Both the position numbers and the translations under genes were made by a program. Positions 28,550 to 36,811 of a stretch of 64,000 bases of DNA are shown here, piece after piece. How positions within the stretch are numbered: the first letter of the stretch is position 1; each line of letters begins with the position of its first letter. Below the pieces are notes generated by a model, which did no database searches, was not told the DNA's origin, and worked only from the letters and a program-made list of their open reading frames with translations. Source of the stretch: CAVSRC01 sp963781775 (GTDB lineage Bacteria > Pseudomonadota > Alphaproteobacteria > Rhizobiales > Kaistiaceae); contig CAWAHE010000008.1 of the NCBI GenBank assembly GCA_963781775.1, forward strand, positions 1 to 64,000, written 5' to 3'.

Positions 28550-29536
28550 ATGACTGAAGCCGCGCTCGAACGAGCCCCCCTGCCGGATATGAAGATATCC
28601 GTCCGCCAGGTTTTCGGGATCGACACCGATCTCGAAGTTCCCGCCTACTCGGAAGCTGACGAGCATGTGCCGGATACCGATCCGGACTACCTGTTCGACC
28701 GCGAAACCACGCTGGCGATCCTCGCCGGCTTCGCCCGCAACCGCCGCGTCCTGATCACCGGCTACCACGGCACCGGCAAATCGACGCACGTCGAGCAGGT
28801 TGCCGCCCGGCTCAACTGGCCGTGCGTGCGCGTCAACCTGGACAGCCACATCAGCCGTATCGACCTGATCGGCAAGGACGCCATCGTCCTCAGGGACGGC
28901 ATGCAGGTCACCGAATTCCGCGACGGCATCCTGCCGTGGGCATTGCAGAACAACATCGCGCTGTGCTTCGACGAATACGACGCCGGCCGACCGGACGTGA
29001 TGTTCGTCATCCAGCGCGTGCTGGAGGTCTCCGGCCGCCTGACGCTCCTCGACCAGAACAAGGTCATCCGGCCGCATCCGTCGTTCCGCCTGTTCGCCAC
29101 TGCCAATACGGTCGGCCTCGGCGATACGTCGGGCCTCTATCATGGCACCCAGCAGATCAACCAGGGCCAGATGGACCGCTGGTCGATCGTCACCACCCTC
29201 AACTACCTGCCGCACGACAACGAGGTGAACATCGTCGCCGCCAAGGTGCCGGCGTGGCGCGACGAGAAGGGCCGCGCGATCATCGCCAAGATGGTGCGCG
29301 TCGCCGATATGACGCGCAACGCCTTCATCAACGGCGACCTGTCGACGGTGATGAGCCCGCGCACGGTGATCACCTGGGCGGAGAACGCCGAAATCTTCGG
29401 CGATATCGGCTTTGCCTTCCGCGTCACCTTCGTCAACAAGTGCGACGAGCTGGAGCGCGCGCTGGTCGCCGAGTTCTACCAGCGCTGCTTCAACGAGGAA
29501 TTGCCCGAGTCGACCGCCAACGTGGTGATGACCTGA
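28550..29536 (+). CDS. cobS: Aerobic cobaltochelatase subunit CobS
   Basis: 328 residues. AAA+ ATPase subunit of the CobNST cobaltochelatase that inserts cobalt into hydrogenobyrinate diamide in vitamin B12 synthesis. Walker A GYHGTGKST at about residues 71-79, Walker B LCFDEYDAGRP, sensor region FRLFATANTVGLGDTSGLYHG. The amino-terminal MKISVRQVFGIDTDLEVPAY is the CobS signature. GGAGG lies 5' of the ATG. CobN is not in the window. Confidence 0.96.
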   Translation: MTEAALERAPLPDMKISVRQVFGIDTDLEVPAYSEADEHVPDTDPDYLFDRETTLAILAGFARNRRVLITGYHGTGKSTHVEQVAARLNWPCVRVNLDSHISRIDLIGKDAIVLRDGMQVTEFRDGILPWALQNNIALCFDEYDAGRPDVMFVIQRVLEVSGRLTLLDQNKVIRPHPSFRLFATANTVGLGDTSGLYHGTQQINQGQMDRWSIVTTLNYLPHDNEVNIVAAKVPAWRDEKGRAIIAKMVRVADMTRNAFINGDLSTVMSPRTVITWAENAEIFGDIGFAFRVTFVNKCDELERALVAEFYQRCFNEELPESTANVVMT

Positions 29537-29543
29537 GGCGAAA

Positions 29544-29954
29544 ATGGTCGAACTACGGCTGGAAAGTGCACACAGTCGGGCCCGCCGCACCATCAACGCT
29601 GGCGTGCTGGCGTTCAACGCCGCCGCGGTCGGGGAAGGCACCTTCAGGAAGCTGACCCTCACGGCCCGCGTCCGCGGCCGCATCGTCGGCGGGCTGGCCG
29701 CCGAGATGTACTACGGATGGATGTTCGTCAGCTTGCTGTGGATCGATGAGAGACACCGCCTGAGAGGCATCGGGACGTCCCTGATCGAGCGGGCCGAGGA
29801 GGAAGCGCGCAACCGGGGAATCGGGAATGTCTGGCTAGACACGTTCGGGTTTCAGGCCGAACGCTTCTACGGGAAACTGGGCTATCGCGAGTTCGGCCGC
29901 CTCATGGACTTTCCACCAGGCCACAGCCGCGTGTGGCTGACCAAGGCATTGTAG
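29544..29954 (+). CDS. GNAT family N-acetyltransferase between cobS and cobT
   Basis: 136 residues. Acetyl-CoA-binding motif WIDERHRLRGIGTSLIERAEEEARNRG and carboxy-terminal FGFQAERFYGKLGYREFG identify a GNAT domain. Seven bases follow cobS and one base separates it from cobT, so it is translated within the cobaltochelatase operon. Substrate unknown; nothing links it chemically to corrin synthesis. Confidence 0.85.
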   Translation: MVELRLESAHSRARRTINAGVLAFNAAAVGEGTFRKLTLTARVRGRIVGGLAAEMYYGWMFVSLLWIDERHRLRGIGTSLIERAEEEARNRGIGNVWLDTFGFQAERFYGKLGYREFGRLMDFPPGHSRVWLTKAL

Positions 29955-29955
29955 G

Positions 29956-31854
29956 ATGGCCATCTCCAACGACACCCCGCGCGCCAAGCCGATCGAAGGC
30001 CCGACCGAACCGTTCAAGCGGGCGGTCGTCGGCTGCATGCGCGCCATTGCCGGCAAGCCCGACCTGGAAGTGTCGTTCGCCGCCGACCGGCCGACCCTGT
30101 CGCAGCACAAGGCCCGCCTGCCCGAGCCGCCGCGCAAGATGACCGCCAACGACGTCGCGGTCACCCGCGGCGTTGGCGACTCGCTGGCGCTGCGGCTGGC
30201 CTGCCACGATCCCGCCGTCCACCGTACGCACGCGCCAACCGGCAAGAATGCCCGCGCCGTCTTCGACGCGGTCGAGCAGGCGCGCGTCGAGGCGCTCGGC
30301 GCCAACCGCATGTCCGGCGTCGCCGACAACATCTCGGCGATGCTCGAGGAGCGCTATCACCGCGGCAACTATCAGGAGATCACCGAGCGGGCCGATGCTC
30401 CGCTGGAGGACGCCATCGCGTTGATGGTGCGCGAGCGTCTGACCGGCAACGCGCCGCCGCAGTCGAGTCGCAAGATCGTGGAACTCTGGCGCGACTGGAT
30501 CGAGGAGCGCGCCGGACGCGACCTCGCCCGGCTCACCAGCGCCATCGACGACCAGTCGCGTTTCGCCACCGAAGTGCGCGACATCCTGAGCGCGCTCGAC
30601 ATGGCCGACGAACTCGGCAGCGAGGCCGGCGACCAGGGCGACGAGGACGACGAAACCGGCGACCAGGATGACGCCGACGGCGCCTCCGATACCGCAGAGG
30701 GCGCCGACGCGGCGAGCGACGACGAGATCGACGCTTCCGCCGAGGAGGGCGACGCCGGCGAAGGTGAATCGACCGACGCAGAGGCCGAACAGACCGTCGA
30801 CGACGCCGACATGTCCGATGCACGCGACACCGGCGAGGCGCGCCGCGCCGACTCGCCGTTCTCCAACATGCCGCCGATCATCGACTACAAGGCCTTCTCG
30901 ACCAAATACGATGAGACGGTGAACGCCGAGGAACTCTGCGACATCGCCGAGCTGGATCGCCTGCGCTCCTATCTCGACAAGCAACTCGCTCACTTGCAGA
31001 GCGCCGTCGGCCGCCTCGCCAATCGCCTGCAGCGCCGCCTCATGGCGCAGCAGAACCGCGGCTGGGACTTCGATCTTGAAGAGGGCGTGATCGACGCCGC
31101 CCGCCTGTCGCGGGTGATCGTCGATCCGATGCACGCGCTTTCCTTCAAGGCCGAACGCGACACGGATTTCCGCGACACCATCGTCACGCTGCTGCTCGAC
31201 AATTCCGGCTCGATGCGCGGACGGCCGATTACCGTCGCCGCCACCTGTGCCGACATTTTGGCGCGCACGCTGGAGCGCTGCGGCGTCAAGGTCGAGATTC
31301 TGGGCTTCACCACCCGCGCATGGAAAGGCGGGCAGGCGCGCGAGGCGTGGTTGCAGGCCGGCAAGCCGCCCAACCCCGGCCGCCTCAACGACCTCCGCCA
31401 CATCATCTACAAGGCCGCCGACGCACCGTGGCGCCGCTCGCGGCGCAATCTCGGCCTGATGATGCGCGAGGGTCTGCTCAAGGAGAACATCGACGGCGAG
31501 GCGCTGGCGTGGGCGCACGGCCGCCTGCTGGTGCGGCCTGAGCAGCGCAAGATCCTGATGATGATCTCCGACGGCGCACCGGTCGACGATTCGACCCTGT
31601 CGGTGAACCCCGGCAACTACCTCGAACGCCATCTGCGTTACGTCATCGAGGAAATCGAGACGCGTTCGCCTGTGGAACTGATCGCCATCGGCATCGGCCA
31701 CGACGTGACCCGCTACTATCGTCGCGCCGTCACCATCGTCGATGCCGAGGAACTTGCCGGCGCCATGACCGAAAAGCTCGCCGAACTGTTCGCCGAGACT
31801 CCGGCGGAACCGCCGCGGCGGACTGCGCGCGCACGTCGCCCGGTCCTGCAATGA
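29956..31854 (+). CDS. cobT: Aerobic cobaltochelatase subunit CobT
   Basis: 632 residues. Partner of CobS in the chelatase ATPase complex. The amino-terminal domain (KRAVVGCMRAIAGKPDLEVSF) is followed by a very acidic linker at about residues 215-300 (runs of Asp/Glu/Ala) and a carboxy-terminal von Willebrand A domain with the metal-binding MIDAS motif DNSGSMRG starting at residue 415. MMISDGAPVDDSTLSVNPGN and ELIAIGIGHDVTRYYRRAV are family blocks. Its stop overlaps the next ATG by four bases. Confidence 0.96.
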   Translation: MAISNDTPRAKPIEGPTEPFKRAVVGCMRAIAGKPDLEVSFAADRPTLSQHKARLPEPPRKMTANDVAVTRGVGDSLALRLACHDPAVHRTHAPTGKNARAVFDAVEQARVEALGANRMSGVADNISAMLEERYHRGNYQEITERADAPLEDAIALMVRERLTGNAPPQSSRKIVELWRDWIEERAGRDLARLTSAIDDQSRFATEVRDILSALDMADELGSEAGDQGDEDDETGDQDDADGASDTAEGADAASDDEIDASAEEGDAGEGESTDAEAEQTVDDADMSDARDTGEARRADSPFSNMPPIIDYKAFSTKYDETVNAEELCDIAELDRLRSYLDKQLAHLQSAVGRLANRLQRRLMAQQNRGWDFDLEEGVIDAARLSRVIVDPMHALSFKAERDTDFRDTIVTLLLDNSGSMRGRPITVAATCADILARTLERCGVKVEILGFTTRAWKGGQAREAWLQAGKPPNPGRLNDLRHIIYKAADAPWRRSRRNLGLMMREGLLKENIDGEALAWAHGRLLVRPEQRKILMMISDGAPVDDSTLSVNPGNYLERHLRYVIEEIETRSPVELIAIGIGHDVTRYYRRAVTIVDAEELAGAMTEKLAELFAETPAEPPRRTARARRPVLQ

Positions 31855-32907
31855 GGCGGACGCCGGTCGGCGCCCTCTTCGCAGCCTGCCTCGCCGCCTT
31901 CCTGTCCTGTCCCGCGGCGGCTCCTGCCGCCGAGACCGGCTTCGTCGCCATCGACGTTCAGACGCGGCCGATCACCCGCTTCGGCTTCGGCTCGGAAACG
32001 CGGTTCGGGGCGCTCGAATTTCGCGGCGGATTGCAGTTGGTCTCCGCCAATCCCGATTTTGGATCGCTGTCGGGCCTGGATTTCGCCGCCGACGGCCGCA
32101 CGCTCTACGCAGTCGCCGACACCGGCTTCTGGTTCACGGCCAAAGTAATCGAGGAGAACGGCCGCCTGGTCGGGATCGAGCAGCCGATGATCGCGCCGCT
32201 GCTCGACGTCCACGGCGACCCCATCACCACCAAGGATGCCGGTGACGCGGAAGGTCTGCGCATCGTCATGCGCGATGGCCGCCAGACGGCGCTCGTCTCG
32301 TTCGAGCAGACGCCGGCGATCAGCCGCTATGTCGCGGCGCCCGATTTCGCGACGGCGCGCCGGCAGCCGGTGCCCCTGCCGAAATTCGTCAATAAGCTAA
32401 GGCGCAACCTCGGCCTGGAATCGGTCGCGGTCGCGCCGGCGAATGGCCCGCTGGCCGGCGCGATCGTGACGCTCGCCGAACGCTCGCTCGACAGCAAGGG
32501 CAACCATCGTGGCTTCGTGTTGAGCGGACCGCGCGCCGGCACGTTCTCGATCGTGCGCGATGGCAAGCTCGACCTGACCGACGCGGCGTTCCTGCCCGAC
32601 GGCGATCTGAGTCGTGCTGGAGCGGCATTTCGACTTCAAGACCGGTCTCGACATCCAGATTCGCCGCTTTCCGGTGTCGGCCATTCGGCCGGGCGCCACC
32701 ATCGACGGCACCGTCCTCTTCAAGGCGGACCTCAGCGAGCAAATCGACAACCTGGAAGGCATGGCCGTGCGGGTGACCGAGAGCGGCGAGACGATGCTCA
32801 CGCTCGTCTCGGACGACAATCAAAACCGGCTATTGCAACGCACGATCCTGCTCGACTTCGTGCTGGTTCCGCCCACGCCGCCCGTGCCGCAGCCGCGCCC
32901 CGGCTGA
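31851..32907 (+). pseudogene. Esterase-like phytase-domain gene split by a single-base frameshift
   Basis: Two frames give one exported protein of about 351 residues. The first has a signal peptide (LFAACLAAFLSCPAAAPAAE) and a beta-propeller-like region: LSGLDFAADGRTLYAVADTG, DAEGLRI, GLESVAVAP. At DAAFLPDGDL the frame breaks; one base later it resumes VLERHFDFKTGLDIQIRRF to LLQRTILLDFVLVP. The extra base is the A at 32610. The product matches the 'esterase-like activity of phytase' family often found after cobT in rhizobia. The downstream part looks undecayed, so a recent mutation or sequencing error is likely. Confidence 0.85.
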
Positions 32908-33012
32908 AACCGGGATCGATTTTCTCCGCAGCCCCGTGCGCGGTCGACGATTCAATCGGCGGCCGGGATGCGCTAGGTTGCGCTCCAACCCGGAACGAAG
33001 CTGGAGCATCGT

Positions 33013-34938
33013 TTGACCACTCCCCGAACAGCGCCCTTCGGCTCCTGGAAGTCGCCTCTCACATCCGACCTGATCGTCGCGGGCAGCATCCGGCTCGGCA
33101 TGATCGCGCTCGACGGCGCAGACATCTACTGGATCGAGGGGCGCCCCGCGGAGCGCGGCCGCCAGGTCATCGTGCGGCAGCGGCCGGACGGCTCGCGCGA
33201 GGACGTGAACCCCGCACCGCTCAACGCCCGGACGCGCGTACACGAATATGGCGGCGGCGACTTCGCTGTGCACGAGGGTACCGTCTACTTCTCCAATTTC
33301 GCGGACCAGCGGCTCTATACGGTCGAGCCCGGCAAGGCACCGCGGCCTTTGACCCATGCCGAAGGCCACCGCTACGCCGACACCGTGGTTGATGCACCGC
33401 GCAACCGCCTGATCTGCGTCCTTGAGGACCACAGCGGCGCAGGCGAGGCGAAGAACGCAATCGTCGCGGTGGACCTAAATTCGGGCGACGAGACGCTGCT
33501 CATCGCTGGCGACGATTTCTATGCCAGTCCGCGTCTCAGCCCCGACGGCACGACGCTGGCCTGGCTCGCCTGGAACCACCCCAACATGCCCTGGGATGGC
33601 TGCACATTGCGCATCGCGATGCTCGATGTGAACGGGTTGCCCGGCGCGTCGCGCGCAATCGCCGGCGGTCCGACCGAGGCCCTGTTCCAGCCGCAATGGT
33701 CGCCAGCGGGCATGCTCCATTTCGTTTCCGACCGCAGCGGCTGGTGGAACCTGTATCGCTGGCGCGACGCCGCGGTCGAGGCCGTCGCACCGATGGAGGC
33801 TGAGTTCGGCCTGCCCTCTTGGGTGTTTGGGTTGTCCACCTACGGGTTTGCCTCGGAGGTGCGCATCATCTGCGCACACAACCGGCGCGGCACCTGGAGT
33901 ATCGGCTCGATCGACGCGGGCAGCGGCCGGCTGACGCCGATCGACGCGCCTTTCACCGATATCGGCGGCCTGCGGGTGACGCCCACCCGGGTCGTGTTCA
34001 CCGCCGGATCGCCGTCGCGCGGTAGCGCCATTGTCTCGCTCGACCTCGCCAGCGGTGCCATCGACACCATCCGGCGCGCCAGCGAACTCGAAATCGACCC
34101 GCGCTACATCTCGACGCCGGAGACGATCGCGTTTCCCACCGAGAACGGCCTAACCGCCTTTGGCTTCTTCTACCCGCCACGGAACGACGACTATGCGGCG
34201 CCGGCTGGCGAGCTGCCGCCACTACTCGTCATGAGCCATGGCGGCCCAACCAGCGCGACCAGCGCCACGCTCTCGGCGCGCGTGCAATACTGGACCAGCC
34301 GCGGCATCGCCGTTCTGGACGTGAACTACGGCGGCAGCACGGGCTATGGCCGCCCCTACCGCGAGCGCCTCAATGGCGCCTGGGGCGTCGTCGACGTGGC
34401 CGATTGCGCCAATGGCGCCCGCTACCTGGTCGGTGAGGGCCGCGTCGACGGGAACCGGCTGTGCATCACCGGCGGCAGTGCCGGCGGCTACACGACGCTC
34501 TGCGCCCTCGCCTTCCGCGACACGTTCAAGGCCGGCGCCAGCCATTACGGCATCGGCGACCTCGAGGCCCTGGCGCGCGACACGCACAAATTCGAGTCGC
34601 GCTATCTGGACGGGCTGATCGGCCCCTACCCCGAACGCCGCGACCTCTACGTCGCGCGCTCCCCGATCCACCACCTTGACGGATTCGACTGCCCGGTCGT
34701 CTTCTTCCAGGGCCTGGAGGATGAGGTCGTGCCACCCAACCAGGCGGAGGCGATGGTGGCGGCGCTTCGCGACAAGGGCGTGCCAGTGGCCTATGTGCCC
34801 TTCGCGGGCGAACAGCACGGCTTCCGCCAGGCCGGCAACATCAAGCGCTCTCTCGAAGGCGAGCTTTATTTCTACAGCCGCGTCTTCGGCTTCGATCTGG
34901 CCGATCCGGTCGAGCCGCTGCAGATTGACAATCTCTAG
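33013..34938 (+). CDS. S9 family prolyl oligopeptidase / dipeptidyl aminopeptidase-like peptidase
   Basis: 641 residues from a TTG start. An amino-terminal beta-propeller (about residues 40-370, with SPDGTTLAWLAWNHPNMPWD and SPAGMLHFVSDRSGWWNLYRW) gates an alpha/beta-hydrolase domain. The triad is visible: Ser489 in ITGGSAGGYTTL, Asp570 in FQGLEDEVVPPNQ, His602 in GEQHGFRQ. No signal peptide, so probably cytoplasmic peptide turnover. The previous gene ends about 105 bases upstream. Confidence 0.92.
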   Translation: MTTPRTAPFGSWKSPLTSDLIVAGSIRLGMIALDGADIYWIEGRPAERGRQVIVRQRPDGSREDVNPAPLNARTRVHEYGGGDFAVHEGTVYFSNFADQRLYTVEPGKAPRPLTHAEGHRYADTVVDAPRNRLICVLEDHSGAGEAKNAIVAVDLNSGDETLLIAGDDFYASPRLSPDGTTLAWLAWNHPNMPWDGCTLRIAMLDVNGLPGASRAIAGGPTEALFQPQWSPAGMLHFVSDRSGWWNLYRWRDAAVEAVAPMEAEFGLPSWVFGLSTYGFASEVRIICAHNRRGTWSIGSIDAGSGRLTPIDAPFTDIGGLRVTPTRVVFTAGSPSRGSAIVSLDLASGAIDTIRRASELEIDPRYISTPETIAFPTENGLTAFGFFYPPRNDDYAAPAGELPPLLVMSHGGPTSATSATLSARVQYWTSRGIAVLDVNYGGSTGYGRPYRERLNGAWGVVDVADCANGARYLVGEGRVDGNRLCITGGSAGGYTTLCALAFRDTFKAGASHYGIGDLEALARDTHKFESRYLDGLIGPYPERRDLYVARSPIHHLDGFDCPVVFFQGLEDEVVPPNQAEAMVAALRDKGVPVAYVPFAGEQHGFRQAGNIKRSLEGELYFYSRVFGFDLADPVEPLQIDNL

Positions 34939-34956
34939 AGGCGAAAACCGCCCCTT

Positions 34957-34986
34957 GAAACGAAAACGGCGCCCAAGGGGCGCCGT
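34957..34986 (-). terminator. Intrinsic terminator of rpmB
   Basis: A 9-bp stem (ACGGCGCCC at 34966-34974 with its complement at 34978-34986, loop of three) is followed on the reverse strand by TTTTCGTTT. The forward strand has no T-run after it, so it serves rpmB, 26 bases after its stop. Confidence 0.8.
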
Positions 34987-35011
34987 CTAAAACCAGAACT
35001 GTCGGAAACGC

Positions 35012-35317
35012 TCAGGCGCTGGCTTCTGCCGTTGCCGCCGTCTTCTTGGCGATCTGGCGCTTCAGGCGGCGGGCGCGCAGGGACAACTCGCTGTCCTTGG
35101 CGCCGGCCAGGAACTTGTCCAGCCCGCCGCGGTGCTCGACGGAGCGCAGCGCATGCGAGCTGATCTTCAGGTGCACCGTGGCCCCGCCCAGCGCATCGCT
35201 GATCAGCGACACCTGGCTGAGATTCGGCAGGAACCGCCGGCGCGACTTGTTGTTCGCGTGGCTGACATTGTTGCCGGTGAGGACCGCCTTGCCGGTCAAT
35301 TCGCAACGCCGTGCCAT
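35012..35317 (-). CDS. rpmB: 50S ribosomal protein L28
   Basis: 101 residues, long alphaproteobacterial type. Starts MARRCELTGKAVLTGNNVSH, then ANNKSRRRFLPNLSQVSL and a basic carboxy-terminal extension ARRLKRQIAKKT. Monocistronic, with its own promoter and terminator. Confidence 0.97.
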   Translation of the reverse strand: MARRCELTGKAVLTGNNVSHANNKSRRRFLPNLSQVSLISDALGGATVHLKISSHALRSVEHRGGLDKFLAGAKDSELSLRARRLKRQIAKKTAATAEASA

Positions 35318-35394
35318 GAAAAACGTCCTTGTTCGCCGCCGGTTCTGCGCCAATTCGGCTTGCGCGATGACGGGCATATGAGAGAAGTTGCCTT

Positions 35395-35423
35395 CCTATA
35401 GTGACGGCCGATTTCCGCGTCAA
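35395..35423 (-). promoter_or_regulatory. Promoter of rpmB
   Basis: Reverse-strand TTGACG (35423-35418), 17 bases, TATAGG (35400-35395), 78 bases before the rpmB ATG. Confidence 0.65.
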
Positions 35424-35540
35424 GGCAGCAGCAATTAACAGGGCCGTGGCTTTCAAGGCGGGTGACGCGCCCTCCGAATTGGCTTAGTAATTCACTTGTT
35501 AACCATTCGTCAGCCATGATCGGAACTGGCCTCTGCCGCC

Positions 35541-36431
35541 ATGCGGGCCCTCAATGCGACACTCGGCGAGATGATGACGACCGTCCCTAGCGCCATTGCC
35601 TGCGTTCGGCGGGGCCTGATCGGGGCCCTGGCCGTCTTGCCGCTGGCTTTGGGAGGCGCCCCGGCGTACGCCGCCGACACCACGCTCAAGGCCGATTATC
35701 TGATCACCATCGCCGGCATCACCATCGGCAAGGTCGAGGCCGACGGCCGGTTCACCAGTACCGGCTACGCGGCCACGATCAGCGGACAGACTTACGGCAT
35801 CAGCCGCTTCGTCTCCGACGCCCACGCGGTGCTTGCCGGCAATGGCCGCATCCAGGCCGGGCACATCATGCCGGCCACCTACAATCTCGACACCAACGAG
35901 AAGGGCTTCCATACCCACGTCAGCATGGCGATGCGCAGTGGCGCCATCGTCGATCTGTCGGCCGCCCCGCACCTGATCCCGGCGCCCGATCGTGTGCCGG
36001 TCACGCCGGTTCACAAACGCGACGTGGTCGATCCCGTCGGCGCCTTCGTGGTGTCGGTGAGGCAATCCGGCCCCGCGGCCGGGCCGGCGGCGTGCAATCG
36101 CACGGTGCGCGTGTTCGACGGCTGGCAGCGTTATGACGTCAAGCTCTCGTTCAAGGAGAGCAAGCACGTGCAGGGCGGACCCGCCGCCTATTCGGGCGAA
36201 GTCTTCGTCTGCGCAGCGCGCTATGTGCCGGTCGCCGGCCACCGCCCGGATCGCGAGTCGGTGCAATACATGGCCGATAACAAGCGCCTCGAGGTCTGGC
36301 TGGCTCCGGTCCGCAATACCACGGTGTTCGTGCCCTATCGCATCATGATCGGCACGCAGGTCGGCGACCTCGTCATCATCTCCCGCGATTTCGCGGTGAG
36401 CGCCACCGAACGGCAGGCCAAGGCCGACTGA
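35541..36431 (+). CDS. DUF3108 domain-containing exported protein
   Basis: 296 residues. A long signal peptide (RGLIGALAVLPLALGGAPAYA) is cut before ADTTLKADYLITIAGITIGK, the start of the DUF3108 domain, whose body includes GWQRYDVKLSF and the carboxy block RYVPVAGHRP...LEVWLAPVRNTTVFVPYRIMIGT. Function unknown; periplasmic or outer-membrane-associated. A second start at 35574 would leave a more compact signal peptide. The family stands between rpmB and the helicase in many rhizobia. Confidence 0.85.
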   Translation: MRALNATLGEMMTTVPSAIACVRRGLIGALAVLPLALGGAPAYAADTTLKADYLITIAGITIGKVEADGRFTSTGYAATISGQTYGISRFVSDAHAVLAGNGRIQAGHIMPATYNLDTNEKGFHTHVSMAMRSGAIVDLSAAPHLIPAPDRVPVTPVHKRDVVDPVGAFVVSVRQSGPAAGPAACNRTVRVFDGWQRYDVKLSFKESKHVQGGPAAYSGEVFVCAARYVPVAGHRPDRESVQYMADNKRLEVWLAPVRNTTVFVPYRIMIGTQVGDLVIISRDFAVSATERQAKAD

Positions 36432-36811
36432 ACCGCGCGTCCGCGGCTCGGGGATATCCACACTCCGTCCACAGAACCGATGGCTGCCGCCGCAATCGTC
36501 GCATTGCTGTCGCAATCCCGTTGACAAGAGCGACGCTGGAACGCAGCGCCGATGATGTGCCGAAAGAGTCGGCATTTCTCAACATGTCGTGGGTAAGCGC
36601 CGGCAATCCGATACATGTCGTGCGAACGGAACGGGACAGGCGCCGAGTCAGCGATTCGGGCCGGTTTTGTTCGGGACTCGTTCCCGACCGGCGGCGGAGA
36701 GGAAAATTCGCGTATTCCCGCCCCTTTGTGCTAGAGGAGTGGCACGGCTGAGCGCCCCGGAGGGGGCGCCGGAGAGCCCCGCGGACGACGGAAACGCACG
36801 CCAGTCCCAGT
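36432..36811 (+). other. 380-bp region before the helicase gene
   Basis: No gene seen. It contains a TTGACA at 36521 without a good -10, a small hairpin TCGGGA-CTCGT-TCCCGA (36671-36687), and one DnaA-box-like ATATCCACA (36455-36463). None is enough for a functional call; it presumably carries the helicase promoter. Confidence 0.4.

Noticed and set aside
36455..36463. DnaA-box-like ATATCCACA
   Set aside because: A single imperfect box without a cluster, AT-rich unwinding region or origin-type neighbours.
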